From NCBI RefSeq assembly GCF_020055635.1, contig NZ_JAIPUT010000037.1:1-43803 (forward strand): a stretch of DNA of 43,803 nt. The letters run 5' to 3'. The position numbers and the translations under genes are program-made. How positions within the stretch are numbered: the first letter of the stretch is position 1; the number at the start of each line of letters is the position of its first letter. Below the pieces are notes generated by a model, which worked only from the letters and a program-made list of their open reading frames with translations, searched no databases and had not been told where the DNA came from. Origin of the DNA: Marivita sp. (GTDB taxonomy: Bacteria; Pseudomonadota; Alphaproteobacteria; Rhodobacterales; Rhodobacteraceae). Below, piece after piece: positions 7,981-16,187 of this stretch.

Positions 7981-8837
7981 GCCGCGTCCTTTCCGCGATA
8001 ACCGGCTGCCTGCCGGCCCTCGCAATAATCGGTGTCGGAACAGACGAACATGCGCCCGCCCGCATCATCGACGATCACCTCATCGAGGTAGCTGTCCGCG
8101 GCCCCGCACAGGCCGCAGGGATGATCGGCCTTGGTGGCCTCGAACGGGTGATCCTCGAAATCGAGGCTGACCACCCGCGTGTAGGGTGGCAGGGCATAGA
8201 TGCGCTGTTCGCGGCCCGCGCCGAAGAGCTGGATCGCGGGGCAATCGCCCAGCTTGGGATTGTCGAATTTCGGGATCGGGGACGGGTCCATCACGTAGCG
8301 CGCCTCGACCTTGACCGGGTAGGCATAGGAGGTGGCGATATGGCCGTGGCGGCTGATGTCTTCGTAAAGCTTCACATGCATCAGCCCGTATTCTTCAAGG
8401 CTGTGCATCTTGCGGGTCTCGCTTTCGCGCGGTTCGAGAAAGCGCAGCGGCTCCGGGATCGGCACCTGGTAGACAAGGATTTGGCCCTCAGCCAGCGGCA
8501 CCTCGGGGATGCGGTGGCGGGTCTGGATCACCGTCGCTTCGGTCGTGGCGGTGGTCGTGGCGACGCCTGCGGTGCGTTCAAAGAAGGTGCGGATCGACAC
8601 GGCGTTGGTCGTGTCGTCGGCGCCCTGGTCGATCACCTTGAACCGGTCATCCGGTGTCAGCACGGCGGCCGAGACCTGTACGCCGCCGGTGCCCCAACCG
8701 TACGGCATCGGCATTTCGCGGCTGGCAAACGGCACCTGGTAGCCGGGGATCGCCAGCCCCTTGAGGATCGCGCGGCGGATCATGCGCTTTGTTTGCTCGT
8801 CCAGATAGGCGAAATTGTAATCGGTGGAGGGTGTCAC
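7977..8837 (-). CDS. phnJ: PhnJ, radical SAM carbon-phosphorus lyase subunit
   Basis: PhnJ cleaves the C-P bond of 5-phosphoribosyl 1-phosphonates by S-adenosylmethionine radical chemistry. The 286-residue sequence closely follows E. coli PhnJ from residue 7 (YNFAYLDEQTKRMIRRAILK). It has the PGYQVPF glycine (G32) and the C-X2-C-X21-C-X5-C motif at C241, C244, C266 and C272, in exactly the E. coli numbering. The first three cysteines bind [4Fe-4S] in the family and C272 is the thiyl-radical residue. All catalytic features are intact, so cluster 1 is expected to be a working C-P lyase. It begins the phnJKLNM block and overlaps phnK. Confidence 0.95.
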   Translation of the reverse strand: MTPSTDYNFAYLDEQTKRMIRRAILKGLAIPGYQVPFASREMPMPYGWGTGGVQVSAAVLTPDDRFKVIDQGADDTTNAVSIRTFFERTAGVATTTATTEATVIQTRHRIPEVPLAEGQILVYQVPIPEPLRFLEPRESETRKMHSLEEYGLMHVKLYEDISRHGHIATSYAYPVKVEARYVMDPSPIPKFDNPKLGDCPAIQLFGAGREQRIYALPPYTRVVSLDFEDHPFEATKADHPCGLCGAADSYLDEVIVDDAGGRMFVCSDTDYCEGRQAAGYRGKDAA

Positions 8838-8902
8838 AAGACTGTCTCACTGCTGTGGTTAATGCGACCCAAAGAGTGGCTGTCCGCAAACCAGGGGGTC
8901 CT

Positions 8903-9106
8903 ATGGTCGCGTTGATGATTGAAGTGGTTATGGGGCTCGGGCTCACGCTTTTGGGGTGGTTGATCCTTGAACCTGTGCTGTTCCGCCTGCTGCCTCGGCT
9001 CGAGCGGCTGGTCCCCAGAGACCTGATCGGTCCGGATGGCTGGCTTGCCGACACGTCGAACCAGAGCGGCATTTTCGACCTGCCCCTGAAACGTCGTCGC
9101 GGTTGA
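8903..9106 (+). CDS. Small membrane protein, unknown function
   Basis: The 67-residue ORF has one hydrophobic helix at about residues 2-30 (MIEVVMGLGLTLLGWLILEPVLF) followed by a basic/polar tail. A GGGGG tract lies 5 nt before ATG 8903. It is transcribed opposite to the phn genes, between phnJ1 and the HAD gene, with only 17 bp to the HAD stop. No family recognised. The overlapping minus-strand frame is low-complexity and looks like a shadow. Confidence 0.5.
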   Translation: MVALMIEVVMGLGLTLLGWLILEPVLFRLLPRLERLVPRDLIGPDGWLADTSNQSGIFDLPLKRRRG

Positions 9107-9123
9107 GATCGGTGCGGCCAAGG

Positions 9124-9726
9124 TCATAGCACCCCCCGTTCGGTCAAGGCGGCTTCCAGCGCGCCGGATGACGTGAAATGGATGCCATCCATCCCGACCG
9201 CGCGCGCGCCGTCCACGTTGCGCATCGCGTCATCGATGAAGATGCAGGAGTCCGGCGCAACCCCGGCGCGGTCGCACAGAACGTGGAAGATACGCGGATC
9301 GGGTTTGATCATGCCCTCGCGGCCCGACACGACCAGCGTGTCGAACACCTCGTCCAGCCGCGGATGCGCCTTGAGCCCTTCGGGCCATGTTTCCGCCGAC
9401 CAGTTGGTGATCGCATGCACCGGCGTGCCCTGCGCCTTGAGCCGGTCGAGGATGGCCCATGTGCCGGGGATCGGATCGACGACGGTGAGCGAATACAGCG
9501 CCACATATTCCGCGAAATGCGCGCGATCCTGCGGATCGTCGATGTGCAGCGCCAGGTCGGCAAAGCGTTCCCCGCCATCCGCGCGGGTGTTGAGCGCGAG
9601 GAAATCGGTGCGGTCCAGAAAGGCATGTGCGGCCTCGGCCGAGCCAAGCTGTTCCTGCCACGCCAAATGTGGCTGCCAGTCCACCAGAACCCCCCCAATG
9701 TCGAAGACGACGTGTTTCGTGGTCAT
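9124..9726 (-). CDS. HAD-superfamily hydrolase (haloacid dehalogenase-like phosphatase)
   Basis: The 200-residue protein has HAD motif I FDIGGVLVDW, a helical cap, motif II ITNWS, motif III Lys in GMIKPDPRIF and motif IV FIDDAMRNVDGARAVGM. In motif I the second aspartate (DxD in phosphatases) is replaced by glycine, DIGG, as in many YihX-like members. Substrate cannot be told; small phosphosugars are plausible for a phosphonate locus. ATG 9726 has AAGGA upstream. It sits inside the phn cluster between phnI and phnJ in the same orientation, so it may be co-transcribed. Confidence 0.85.
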   Translation of the reverse strand: MTTKHVVFDIGGVLVDWQPHLAWQEQLGSAEAAHAFLDRTDFLALNTRADGGERFADLALHIDDPQDRAHFAEYVALYSLTVVDPIPGTWAILDRLKAQGTPVHAITNWSAETWPEGLKAHPRLDEVFDTLVVSGREGMIKPDPRIFHVLCDRAGVAPDSCIFIDDAMRNVDGARAVGMDGIHFTSSGALEAALTERGVL

Positions 9727-9824
9727 GCTGTGGTCCTTTCCATCGGGGTGACCGCTCCGGGCATCGCCATAACAAGACCGCATTTCCCGGGCAGGGTCTC
9801 ATCAAGGTGTTTGTGCGAGGTGCG

Positions 9825-9998
9825 ATGGACTGGACGCTTATCCTGATCGTGCTGGGTTTCGTCGCTTTTCTTGGCGGGCGGGCATTTGTCGGCATCTGCT
9901 TTGAAGGCAGCTGGCTGAATTCGGTCTTCGACAGCGCCGATGATCTTGGCGGCGGCGAAGGTGACGATGGCTGCGGCGGGGATGGCGGCGGCGACTGA
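9825..9998 (+). CDS. Small Gly/Asp-rich membrane protein, unknown function
   Basis: The 57-residue ORF begins with a hydrophobic helix (WTLILIVLGFVAFLGG) and ends in an acidic glycine-rich tail with one cysteine (GDDGCGGDGGGD). CGAGG lies 4 nt before ATG 9825. It lies in the gap between phnI1 and the HAD gene on the opposite strand and ends 2 bp before the phnI stop. Short proteins with a membrane helix plus a GD/CG-rich tail are common hypothetical proteins. Coding status is plausible but not certain. Confidence 0.45.
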   Translation: MDWTLILIVLGFVAFLGGRAFVGICFEGSWLNSVFDSADDLGGGEGDDGCGGDGGGD

Positions 9999-10000
9999 GG

Positions 10001-11095
10001 TCATTCCGCCGCCTCCTGATGCTGTCCCTGGGACGCCTCGACGTCGCGGCGCAGTTTGCGCACAAGCTCGAGTTCGGACTGGAAGTCCACGTAATGCGGC
10101 AGCTTGATATGTTCGAGGAACCCGGTCGCCTGAATGTTGTCGGCGTGGTACAGGACGAATTCCGCGTCCTGCGCGGGCGCGCCCACGTTGTCCTCGCCCA
10201 GTTCCTCCCACCGCAGCGCGCGGTCGACCAGCGCCATCGAGATCGCCTTGCGTTCGGTCTGGCCAAAGACCAGGCCATAACCGCGTGTGAATTGCGGTGG
10301 TTCGGTCTTGGAGCCTTTGAACTGGTTGACGGTCTCGCATTCCGTCAGGGTGATCTCGCCAATCTCGATGGCAAAGCCCAGCTCGGGGATCTCCATCTCG
10401 ACCGGCACGGTGCCGATGCGCAATTCGCCGACAAAGGCGTGATTGCGCCCGTAGCCGCGCTGGGTGGAATAGGCCATCGACAGGGTAAAGCCTTCGTCGG
10501 CGCGGGTCAGGGCTTGTAGTCGCAGCGCGCGGTCGGCGGGCATTTCCAGCGGTTCGCGTGTGAGATCTGGCGGCGGCGTGTCGTCGGGCTGTGCCTCTTC
10601 GATCAGGCCTTCGCGGTTCAGGAACCCGGTCACATGCGGCACCGGGGCGAGATCGGCCTCGCGCATGGGCGCTTGAGGCACCTCGCCATCAGCGGCGAGT
10701 TTGAAATCCAGAAGGCGGTGCGTGTAATCAAAAGTGGGGCCAAGCACCTGCCCGCCGGGCAGATCCTTGAACGTGGCCGAGATGCGCCGGTCGCAGGCCA
10801 TGTCGCCCGTATCCACGGGGTCAGAGGCGCCAAAGCGGGGCAGGGTGGTGCGATAGGCGCGGATCAGGAAGATCGCCTCGATCAGGTCGCCCCGCGCCTG
10901 CTTGATCGCCAGTGCTGCCAGATCGGGATCGTAGAGCGAGCCTTCGGCCATCACGCGATTGACGGCAAGGGCAAGCTGTTCGCGGATCTGCGCAATGGAC
11001 AGTTCCGCCACCGCAGTGTCGCCACGGCGTTCCTCGGCGAGCCACGCATGGGCGTTCTGGATGGCGCGTTCACCGCCTTTGACCGCAACATACAT
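10001..11095 (-). CDS. phnI: PhnI, C-P lyase core subunit
   Basis: PhnI, with PhnG, PhnH, PhnL and ATP, forms ribosyl phosphonate triphosphate by displacing adenine. The 364-residue product starts MYVAVKGGERAI and has the conserved blocks RRISATFKDLPGGQVLGPTFDY, QRGYGRNHAFVGELR and GFLEHIKLPHYVDFQ. H329 and H334 in the last block correspond to the E. coli histidines (328/333) that bind Zn at the PhnI-PhnJ interface. One nucleotide separates it from phnH. It ends the phnGHI block, before the HAD gene. Confidence 0.94.
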   Translation of the reverse strand: MYVAVKGGERAIQNAHAWLAEERRGDTAVAELSIAQIREQLALAVNRVMAEGSLYDPDLAALAIKQARGDLIEAIFLIRAYRTTLPRFGASDPVDTGDMACDRRISATFKDLPGGQVLGPTFDYTHRLLDFKLAADGEVPQAPMREADLAPVPHVTGFLNREGLIEEAQPDDTPPPDLTREPLEMPADRALRLQALTRADEGFTLSMAYSTQRGYGRNHAFVGELRIGTVPVEMEIPELGFAIEIGEITLTECETVNQFKGSKTEPPQFTRGYGLVFGQTERKAISMALVDRALRWEELGEDNVGAPAQDAEFVLYHADNIQATGFLEHIKLPHYVDFQSELELVRKLRRDVEASQGQHQEAAE

Positions 11096-11096
11096 A

Positions 11097-11660
11097 TCAA
11101 AGAACCTTCGTACTGCGGGGCAGCGCCGCGATGCGGTCGCCGCTGGTGAAGAAGAAATCCAGCCCCAGCGGGAACAGCAGGGCGTTGTCCTGAAAGGCCT
11201 GTGTCTCGGGCAGGTTGAGCGCGGCGGTGTCGCGGATGCCGGGGCCGGTCAGGGTGGCTCCCTCTGTCGTGAGGTCCGCAGATTCGACGATCAACGTGGC
11301 AGAGCGATCCGGATATTCGGACGTGCCGATGGGGTAGATGGTCAGGGGTCCAAGCGCGTCCCATGTGCCAAGCGCGAACATGCAGGTCGCAGGGCCGGTC
11401 AGCGGTGCGCCGGTATGGAACGCGACCCACGCGCGCACGGCGTCGCAATCGGTGTTGCCCGCAAGATACAGCGGGGTTTCCGTGTCACACAGTGTCAAAA
11501 GTGCAACGCCTGCGGCAACCGACAGCGGCGCAGGAGGTGTTGCGCCTGACAGCGTGTGGATCGTGCCGGGGCGAGCCATCGCCTCCATCACGCCGCGAAA
11601 CGCGTGTGCGGCATCGATGGCGGGGCTTGTGAATCCGCCCTCAAGCGTTTGCGCCTGCAT
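11097..11660 (-). CDS. phnH: PhnH, C-P lyase core subunit
   Basis: PhnH is a PLP-fold-like (without cofactor) subunit of the PhnGHIJ complex. The 187-residue protein shows the family blocks FRGVMEAMARPG, the GP(x)TIYP-type middle region, LTGPGI and FPLGLDFFFTSGDRIAALPRST. ATG 11660 overlaps the phnG stop as ATGA. Family length is 190-200. Confidence 0.93.
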   Translation of the reverse strand: MQAQTLEGGFTSPAIDAAHAFRGVMEAMARPGTIHTLSGATPPAPLSVAAGVALLTLCDTETPLYLAGNTDCDAVRAWVAFHTGAPLTGPATCMFALGTWDALGPLTIYPIGTSEYPDRSATLIVESADLTTEGATLTGPGIRDTAALNLPETQAFQDNALLFPLGLDFFFTSGDRIAALPRSTKVL

Positions 11661-12115
11661 CAGTCTTCCCCCCGGACCATTGTAAAGAAATCCACCTTGG
11701 TGGCGGCGGCCTTTTGTGCGCGCGTGGTGCGGCGTGCGGTCTGTTCCTGCTCCAGAGGCTCCAGCACCTTGGTGCGCAAGGTGGCGGCGGCATCGGTGAA
11801 CATCAGCGCATCGACCAATGCCGCCGCTTCGGCGTCAGGTTTGCTGCGGCCCTGGATATAGGCATGTCCGACCTCGCCGTTGGTCAGCGTGAGCGCGCAG
11901 CGCGTGACGGTCATTTCACCAAGGTTGAACGGCGCGCCGGTGCAGCCCGCACGACCGCGCACCATGACGCTGCCGATCTCGGGCGCGCGCAGCCACGTGA
12001 AATCGGGGCGCGTCAGGGCGGCATCCAGAAGGGTGGCGATGCGCCCCTCGGGGGCCTTGGCCATCAGGCTCATCCAGGCCTTGCGATCCGGGGTCTGGTC
12101 GGTGGTGTCTTTCAT
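11660..12115 (-). CDS. phnG: PhnG, C-P lyase core subunit
   Basis: PhnG, about 150 residues, is part of the core hexamer/octamer with PhnH, PhnI and PhnJ. The 151-residue product has RKAWMSLMAKAP, GSVMVRGRAGCTGAPFNLGEMTVTR and GHAYIQGR, the usual PhnG blocks. ATG 12115 lies after GTCGAG; the long upstream open frame on this strand is a shadow of phnF. It is the first gene of a minus-strand phnGHI transcript, divergent from phnF. Confidence 0.92.
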   Translation of the reverse strand: MKDTTDQTPDRKAWMSLMAKAPEGRIATLLDAALTRPDFTWLRAPEIGSVMVRGRAGCTGAPFNLGEMTVTRCALTLTNGEVGHAYIQGRSKPDAEAAALVDALMFTDAAATLRTKVLEPLEQEQTARRTTRAQKAAATKVDFFTMVRGED

Positions 12116-12134
12116 CTCGACAACTTTGCGATTT

Positions 12135-12148
12135 TCTATACAACTAGA
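12135..12148. promoter_or_regulatory. Candidate PhnF1 operator in the phnG-phnF divergent promoter
   Basis: The sequence TCTATACAACTAGA is a TCTA-N6-TAGA inverted repeat in an AT-rich patch between phnG1 (12115) and phnF1 (12206). GntR regulators of the HutC/PhnF type bind short TA-rich inverted repeats at this kind of position. Assignment to PhnF is inference. Confidence 0.45.
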
Positions 12149-12205
12149 CATATCATAGCAGGTTCGCCGGAACGAGACAGGGGAGATTTGTGAAATTTGA
12201 GTGAC

Positions 12206-12928
12206 ATGGCCCCGATTAAACGCAAGCGCACTCCGGTCTGGCAGGCCATCGCCACGGCCCTTCGGGCGGATATTTCCGAAGGGCGGTACCAACCCGGAGA
12301 CCAGTTGCCGACCGAGGCGCAGCTTTCGGCGCGGTTCGGGGTCAACCGTCACACGGTGCGCCATGCGCTGTCGCATCTGGTGGAGGGCGGGCTGGTGCGG
12401 ACCCGGCGGGGGGCGGGGGCCTTTGTGGCAGCCACGCCGACCGATTATCCCATCGGGGCGCGGGTGCGGTTCCACGAAAACCTGCTTGCCGCCGGGCGCA
12501 GGCCCGACAAGCGCATCCTCGATGTCGAGTGCCGGGCGGCCACCGCGGGCGAGGCGCGGGCGCTGCAGGTGGATCATGCTGCGCCGGTCTGCGCCTATCA
12601 CGGGCTGTCGCTGGCCGATGACGCGCCGATTGCGCTGTTCGAAAGCGTCTTTCCGCTGGACCGTGTGGCGGGGATCGACCGACACCTGACCGAGACCAGC
12701 AGCGTGACCGAGGCCTTGGCCCGCGCCGGAGTGGCCGACTATACCCGCGCGAGCACCCGGCTGACGGCGGTTCTGGCGGACGTCACGCAGGCCCTGCACC
12801 TGCACCTGCGCGAAGGCGATCCGCTGTTGCGGTCGACCAGCGTCAATGTCGATGCGGCAGGCCAGCCGGTGGAATACGGGCGAACCTGGTTCGCCGGGGA
12901 CCGGGTTACGTTGACGTTGGAGATTTGA
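12206..12928 (+). CDS. phnF: PhnF, GntR-family (HutC subfamily) transcriptional regulator
   Basis: The 240-residue protein has an N-terminal winged helix (VWQAIATALRADISEGRY, GDQLPTEAQLSARFGVNRHTVRHAL) and a C-terminal UTRA ligand-binding domain (from about residue 80, ending YGRTWFAGDRVTLTL). It probably represses the phn operon until a phosphonate-related effector is present. The start is uncertain: ATG 12206 has only a weak site, whereas a TTG at 12197 is spaced correctly from GGGGAG at 12180-12185 and would add three residues. It is transcribed away from phnGHI. Confidence 0.88.
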   Translation: MAPIKRKRTPVWQAIATALRADISEGRYQPGDQLPTEAQLSARFGVNRHTVRHALSHLVEGGLVRTRRGAGAFVAATPTDYPIGARVRFHENLLAAGRRPDKRILDVECRAATAGEARALQVDHAAPVCAYHGLSLADDAPIALFESVFPLDRVAGIDRHLTETSSVTEALARAGVADYTRASTRLTAVLADVTQALHLHLREGDPLLRSTSVNVDAAGQPVEYGRTWFAGDRVTLTLEI

Positions 12929-12992
12929 GGTCATTCAAGGGTTGGCTTTGCCCGCTCTGGTACGCGTTGGGCAGCGCCTGAGAGCACGCCTT

Positions 12993-13568
12993 TCAGCGGT
13001 GCGCTTCGGTTGACCGAAGCCTGCTTAACGTGACGGGCGTGATCCCCAAGTAGGACGCAATCAACGAGTGAGTGAAAATATCTTCGTAGCCGGGGTAGGT
13101 TTCGCGGAACCATCGCAGCCGATCCGCGCCTCCGAGTGCGGCAAGACACCATTCGCGATCGACCTTTCGGCTCAACGTGTCGCGCAGAATGCCGTTGGCC
13201 CAATTGCGCACAGGTTCGGATTCGATCATGCGGTGTGATAGAAGATCCGTGTCGGTCCTGAAGAGTAGGGCGTCCGTTACTGCCGCAATCGACACAAGCG
13301 ATGCATTGTTCCGTGTGCGAGCGATGTTCGGCGTGACGACACAGGGACCGACGTAAAACCCAACGCAGATTTCCTTGCCATCGTGATCGCAAATACTGCT
13401 TGTCAGACACCCTTCCAACAGAATGTACTCAGACGTCTCGGAGTTCTCTTGCCGGGCAAGATGTGCGCCCTTCCTCAAGCGTTTGGACGTCCAGCAAGAC
13501 GCGAAATCGTCAGCACAGGCGGGGTCGGACAGGTCAGCTGACTGCGCCAGAAACGTCCGTAAATCCAT
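12993..13568 (-). CDS. Crp/Fnr-type transcriptional regulator
   Basis: The 191-residue protein has an N-terminal cyclic-nucleotide-binding-like beta-roll (SEYILLEGCLTSSICDHDGKEICVGFYVGPCVV) and a C-terminal helix-turn-helix (HSLIASYLGITPVTLSRLR). It resembles the short Crp-like regulators annotated as cyclic nucleotide-binding proteins in alphaproteobacteria. The ligand cannot be told. ATG 13568 begins MDLRTFL. It faces a divergently transcribed membrane protein across 78 bp. Base composition looks lower in GC than the flanking phn genes, suggesting a separate origin. Confidence 0.8.
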   Translation of the reverse strand: MDLRTFLAQSADLSDPACADDFASCWTSKRLRKGAHLARQENSETSEYILLEGCLTSSICDHDGKEICVGFYVGPCVVTPNIARTRNNASLVSIAAVTDALLFRTDTDLLSHRMIESEPVRNWANGILRDTLSRKVDREWCLAALGGADRLRWFRETYPGYEDIFTHSLIASYLGITPVTLSRLRSTEAHR

Positions 13569-13579
13569 GTGTGTGTGCC

Positions 13580-13593
13580 TTATCAAATGATAA
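13580..13593. promoter_or_regulatory. Palindrome in divergent promoter, candidate operator of the Crp-like regulator
   Basis: TTATCA-AA-TGATAA is an inverted repeat with 6-bp arms, sitting 12 bp upstream of the regulator start and 54 bp upstream of the membrane-protein start. A symmetric AT-rich site between a regulator and a divergent gene fits autoregulation and control of the neighbour. Confidence 0.5.
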
Positions 13594-13646
13594 TGCCGGG
13601 CGTTCCGCCGTCTCGCATGTGTGACATGGTTCAAGGAGTTTGCAAA

Positions 13647-14216
13647 ATGATGAATAATTTTTGGTTACGGCATGTCGGAAAAATCGCGATTTGCTCTGGG
13701 ATGATCGGTGCATCGGTTTATTGGCTTATGATCAATGTGACACTCGCCCAGATCCAAGCGATTTCAGGCCAAGTGCCGTTTGACATGCGCCCGCTTGGGT
13801 ATAGCCCTGCCGAGGCAGCAGCATTGCTTGATGGGCTAACTGCAGATGGGCGCGCATACTATCTTACGCACCAAATCCCCTTGGACACGATCTACCCAGC
13901 GATGCTTGCGCTTACTTTAGTCGCAATGATCCGTTGGTTTGGACAACGCATGAATGACAGCACACTTGTGCGCTTGGGTACTGCTGTCTCTATGGGGGCT
14001 GCGGCGTTCGATTATACTGAAAACCTTGGTGTTGCGGCCATGATTTTGACGTGGCCAGAGCCTGCCGACTTTTTGGTTAATGCGGCGAGCATAGCCACCA
14101 TTGCCAAATCAATTCTCACAACCGTCGCGGTGACGCTCGTTCTCGTCACAGCGTCCAAGTGGGCGTTCGGATATTTGAAGCAGGTCTTCTGTGGAGTGCG
14201 GGGGAAGGCCACATAG
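13647..14216 (+). CDS. Membrane protein of unknown function
   Basis: The 189-residue protein has about four hydrophobic segments: about 12-30, 83-100, 115-135 and 145-168. AAGGAG lies 8 nt before the ATG at 13647. A loop between the first two segments contains GYSPAEAAALLDGLTADGRAYYLTHQIPLDTIYP. The pairing with a divergent Crp-like gene and its lower GC suggest a two-gene cassette inserted in the phn cluster. No function is assigned. Confidence 0.75.
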   Translation: MMNNFWLRHVGKIAICSGMIGASVYWLMINVTLAQIQAISGQVPFDMRPLGYSPAEAAALLDGLTADGRAYYLTHQIPLDTIYPAMLALTLVAMIRWFGQRMNDSTLVRLGTAVSMGAAAFDYTENLGVAAMILTWPEPADFLVNAASIATIAKSILTTVAVTLVLVTASKWAFGYLKQVFCGVRGKAT

Positions 14217-14236
14217 GTCGGCCTTCTGGGCGAACC

Positions 14237-14854
14237 TCACCCCCCGAACCGTTCCAGAAATTCCTCGGCCGTCAGCGACCGAAAGTCGTCCAGCGCCATG
14301 CGCAGCGCATCGTGAGGCCAGTCCCACCACGCAAGCTCGATCAGCCTTTCGACGATTTCAGGTGGCTGACGGTCCCGTATCGGGCGGGCTGGGGTTCCGG
14401 CGACGATGGTGTAGGGGGCGACATCCTTGGTGACGACGGAGCCGCTGGCCACAACCGCCCCGTGGCCCAAGGTGACCTCGGGCTTGATCATCGCACCGTG
14501 GCCGATCCATGTGTCATGACCGATCACCGCCCGGCGGGTCTTGCGGTGGTTGAGGAAATCCTCGTCCGGGCGGGCGTCGTCCCAGTAATCCTGCGACCGG
14601 TAGAGGAAATGGTGACAGGCCGCCGTATCGAGCGGGTGGTCGGTTGCACCGATGCGCACGAAGCTGGCGATATTGACGAACTTGCCGACATCTGCATTTG
14701 CGATGTCGCCGTAGCGGTCGCAATAGCTGTAATCGCCGATATGGCTGTTGGCGACGCGACTGCCCATGCCGATCTCGGTATAGGCGCCGAACGTGCTGTT
14801 GGTCAGGGTGCACCCCTCGTGAACGAAGGGTGCGTCATGTTTCAGGCGGGCCAT
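14237..14854 (-). CDS. Phosphonate-cluster hexapeptide-repeat acetyltransferase
   Basis: The 205-residue protein belongs to the left-handed beta-helix transferase group found in phosphonate operons (TIGR03308-type). Hexapeptide repeats occupy about residues 18-65 and 110-150 ([48 protein letters not shown]). An insertion loop, about 70-108, carries HHFLYRSQDYWDDARPDEDF. It probably acylates an aminoalkylphosphonate or another small molecule; the role in the pathway is not established. It starts 1 nt after the upstream phnE stop, so it closes the phnCDEE operon. A homologue lies at 31721 in cluster 2. Confidence 0.85.
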   Translation of the reverse strand: MARLKHDAPFVHEGCTLTNSTFGAYTEIGMGSRVANSHIGDYSYCDRYGDIANADVGKFVNIASFVRIGATDHPLDTAACHHFLYRSQDYWDDARPDEDFLNHRKTRRAVIGHDTWIGHGAMIKPEVTLGHGAVVASGSVVTKDVAPYTIVAGTPARPIRDRQPPEIVERLIELAWWDWPHDALRMALDDFRSLTAEEFLERFGG

Positions 14855-14855
14855 G

Positions 14856-16187
14856 TCAGTCCTTGCGGCCGATCAGCTTGCCGCGCAGCCAGCCGGAGAA
14901 GCTGTCCATCGCCATCACCATCACCACGATCAGGACGATGTAATAGGCGACCTCTTCCCAGTCTTTTTGCGTCTGGATCGCCTGGGTCAGCATCAGGCCG
15001 ATGCCACCGCCGGTGATCGCGCCGATGATGGTGGCGGACCGGGTGTTGGATTCCAGGAAATAGAGGATCTGGCTGAGCAGGATCGGCACGATCTGGGGGA
15101 TCACGCCGAAGCGGTAGCGTTGCAGCGGCTTGGCCCCGGTCGAGGCGACGCCCTCGATCTGCTTTTCATCGACGTTTTCCAGCGCTTCCGAGAAGATCTT
15201 GCCGAATGTGCCGCTGTCGGTGATGAGGATCGCCAGCGCGCCGGTCATCGGGCCGGGGCCAAAGGCACGGGCGAGGACAACCGTCCAGATCAGGGCATCC
15301 ACGCCGCGCACGAAGTCGAAGATGCGCCGCATGCCGAAGCGCAGCGCGCCGAAGGGCGAGAACCGTTTGGCCGCGACAAAGGCCAGCGGAAGCGCGATCA
15401 TCGCCGCCCCGAAGGTGCCAAGGAAGGCCATCAGGATGGTCTCGCCGATGGCCCAGGCCACGTCCTTGTGCCGCCACATGCCGTTGTTCCAGAAATCCGA
15501 CATGGCGCCCGAGATGTTGGGGCGGTCCGGGTCGATGCGGTCGCCGAGGGCGATCTCGGTAAAGCTGCGGTTGTGGTAGGGGCTGTCGAGGGTGAACCAG
15601 AACAGCTCCCATCCGGGGAAATAGCGGAACACCTCGGTGCGGGTGCGGGTCATCGTCAGGCGGCCCGCGTCGGTGGTGACGGTCATGCGCTGGTCAGACA
15701 GGTTGATCCAGTCGGGGACCGGGTCGGACAGGTTGGTGTTCAGGCTGCCATCAACAAGCTGCGCCTCGATGGTGCCGAAGCCGGGCACGTCATAGGCCAC
15801 GGCGTTGTCCGGCAGAAAGCGCACCACGTGACCGTCTTCGAGGTCGATCACCAGTTCGCTGTCTTCATCACCAGAAACCCAGGCGGGGCGCGTGCCGTCT
15901 TCGTAGGCGCCCTTGCGTTCGCCTTCGATGGCATATGTGGTGCCACCGCGGCGGTTGTCGCGGGTCACGTGGGTCTTGTAGGACCAGCTGTCCGAGGCAA
16001 GGATCACCGCGTTTTCGCCGCTTGCGCGTTGCGCCAGGCCGACCACGTCGAACGCAATCGCGATATAGGCGAGATAGGCGATGATGACCGCAGGAACGGC
16101 AAAAGCGGTCAGGCGCTTGCGCTGGAACAGCGCGTCGGCCGAGGTCTTGGCGGACCCAAGGGATGCGGTTGCGTCGGTCATGGTCAC
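14856..16187 (-). CDS. phnE: PhnE, phosphonate ABC transporter permease (long form)
   Basis: The 443-residue inner-membrane permease has a first helix at about 28-48 and a large soluble insertion of about 190 residues (about 50-240). The usual binding-protein-dependent permease domain follows, with the EAA loop EGVASTGAKPLQRYRFGVIPQ. The insert is mostly beta-strand-like and predicted periplasmic. Long second PhnE proteins are known in alphaproteobacteria, but cluster 2 has only the short form. The ATG overlaps the stop of the upstream phnE (16184). Confidence 0.88.
   Translation of the reverse strand: MTMTDATASLGSAKTSADALFQRKRLTAFAVPAVIIAYLAYIAIAFDVVGLAQRASGENAVILASDSWSYKTHVTRDNRRGGTTYAIEGERKGAYEDGTRPAWVSGDEDSELVIDLEDGHVVRFLPDNAVAYDVPGFGTIEAQLVDGSLNTNLSDPVPDWINLSDQRMTVTTDAGRLTMTRTRTEVFRYFPGWELFWFTLDSPYHNRSFTEIALGDRIDPDRPNISGAMSDFWNNGMWRHKDVAWAIGETILMAFLGTFGAAMIALPLAFVAAKRFSPFGALRFGMRRIFDFVRGVDALIWTVVLARAFGPGPMTGALAILITDSGTFGKIFSEALENVDEKQIEGVASTGAKPLQRYRFGVIPQIVPILLSQILYFLESNTRSATIIGAITGGGIGLMLTQAIQTQKDWEEVAYYIVLIVVMVMAMDSFSGWLRGKLIGRKD

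Noticed and set aside
8842..8859. Pho-box-like CTGTCTC-N4-CTGTGGT on the plus strand
   Set aside because: Both halves are partial, and it points towards the uncertain small membrane ORF rather than to phnJ1.
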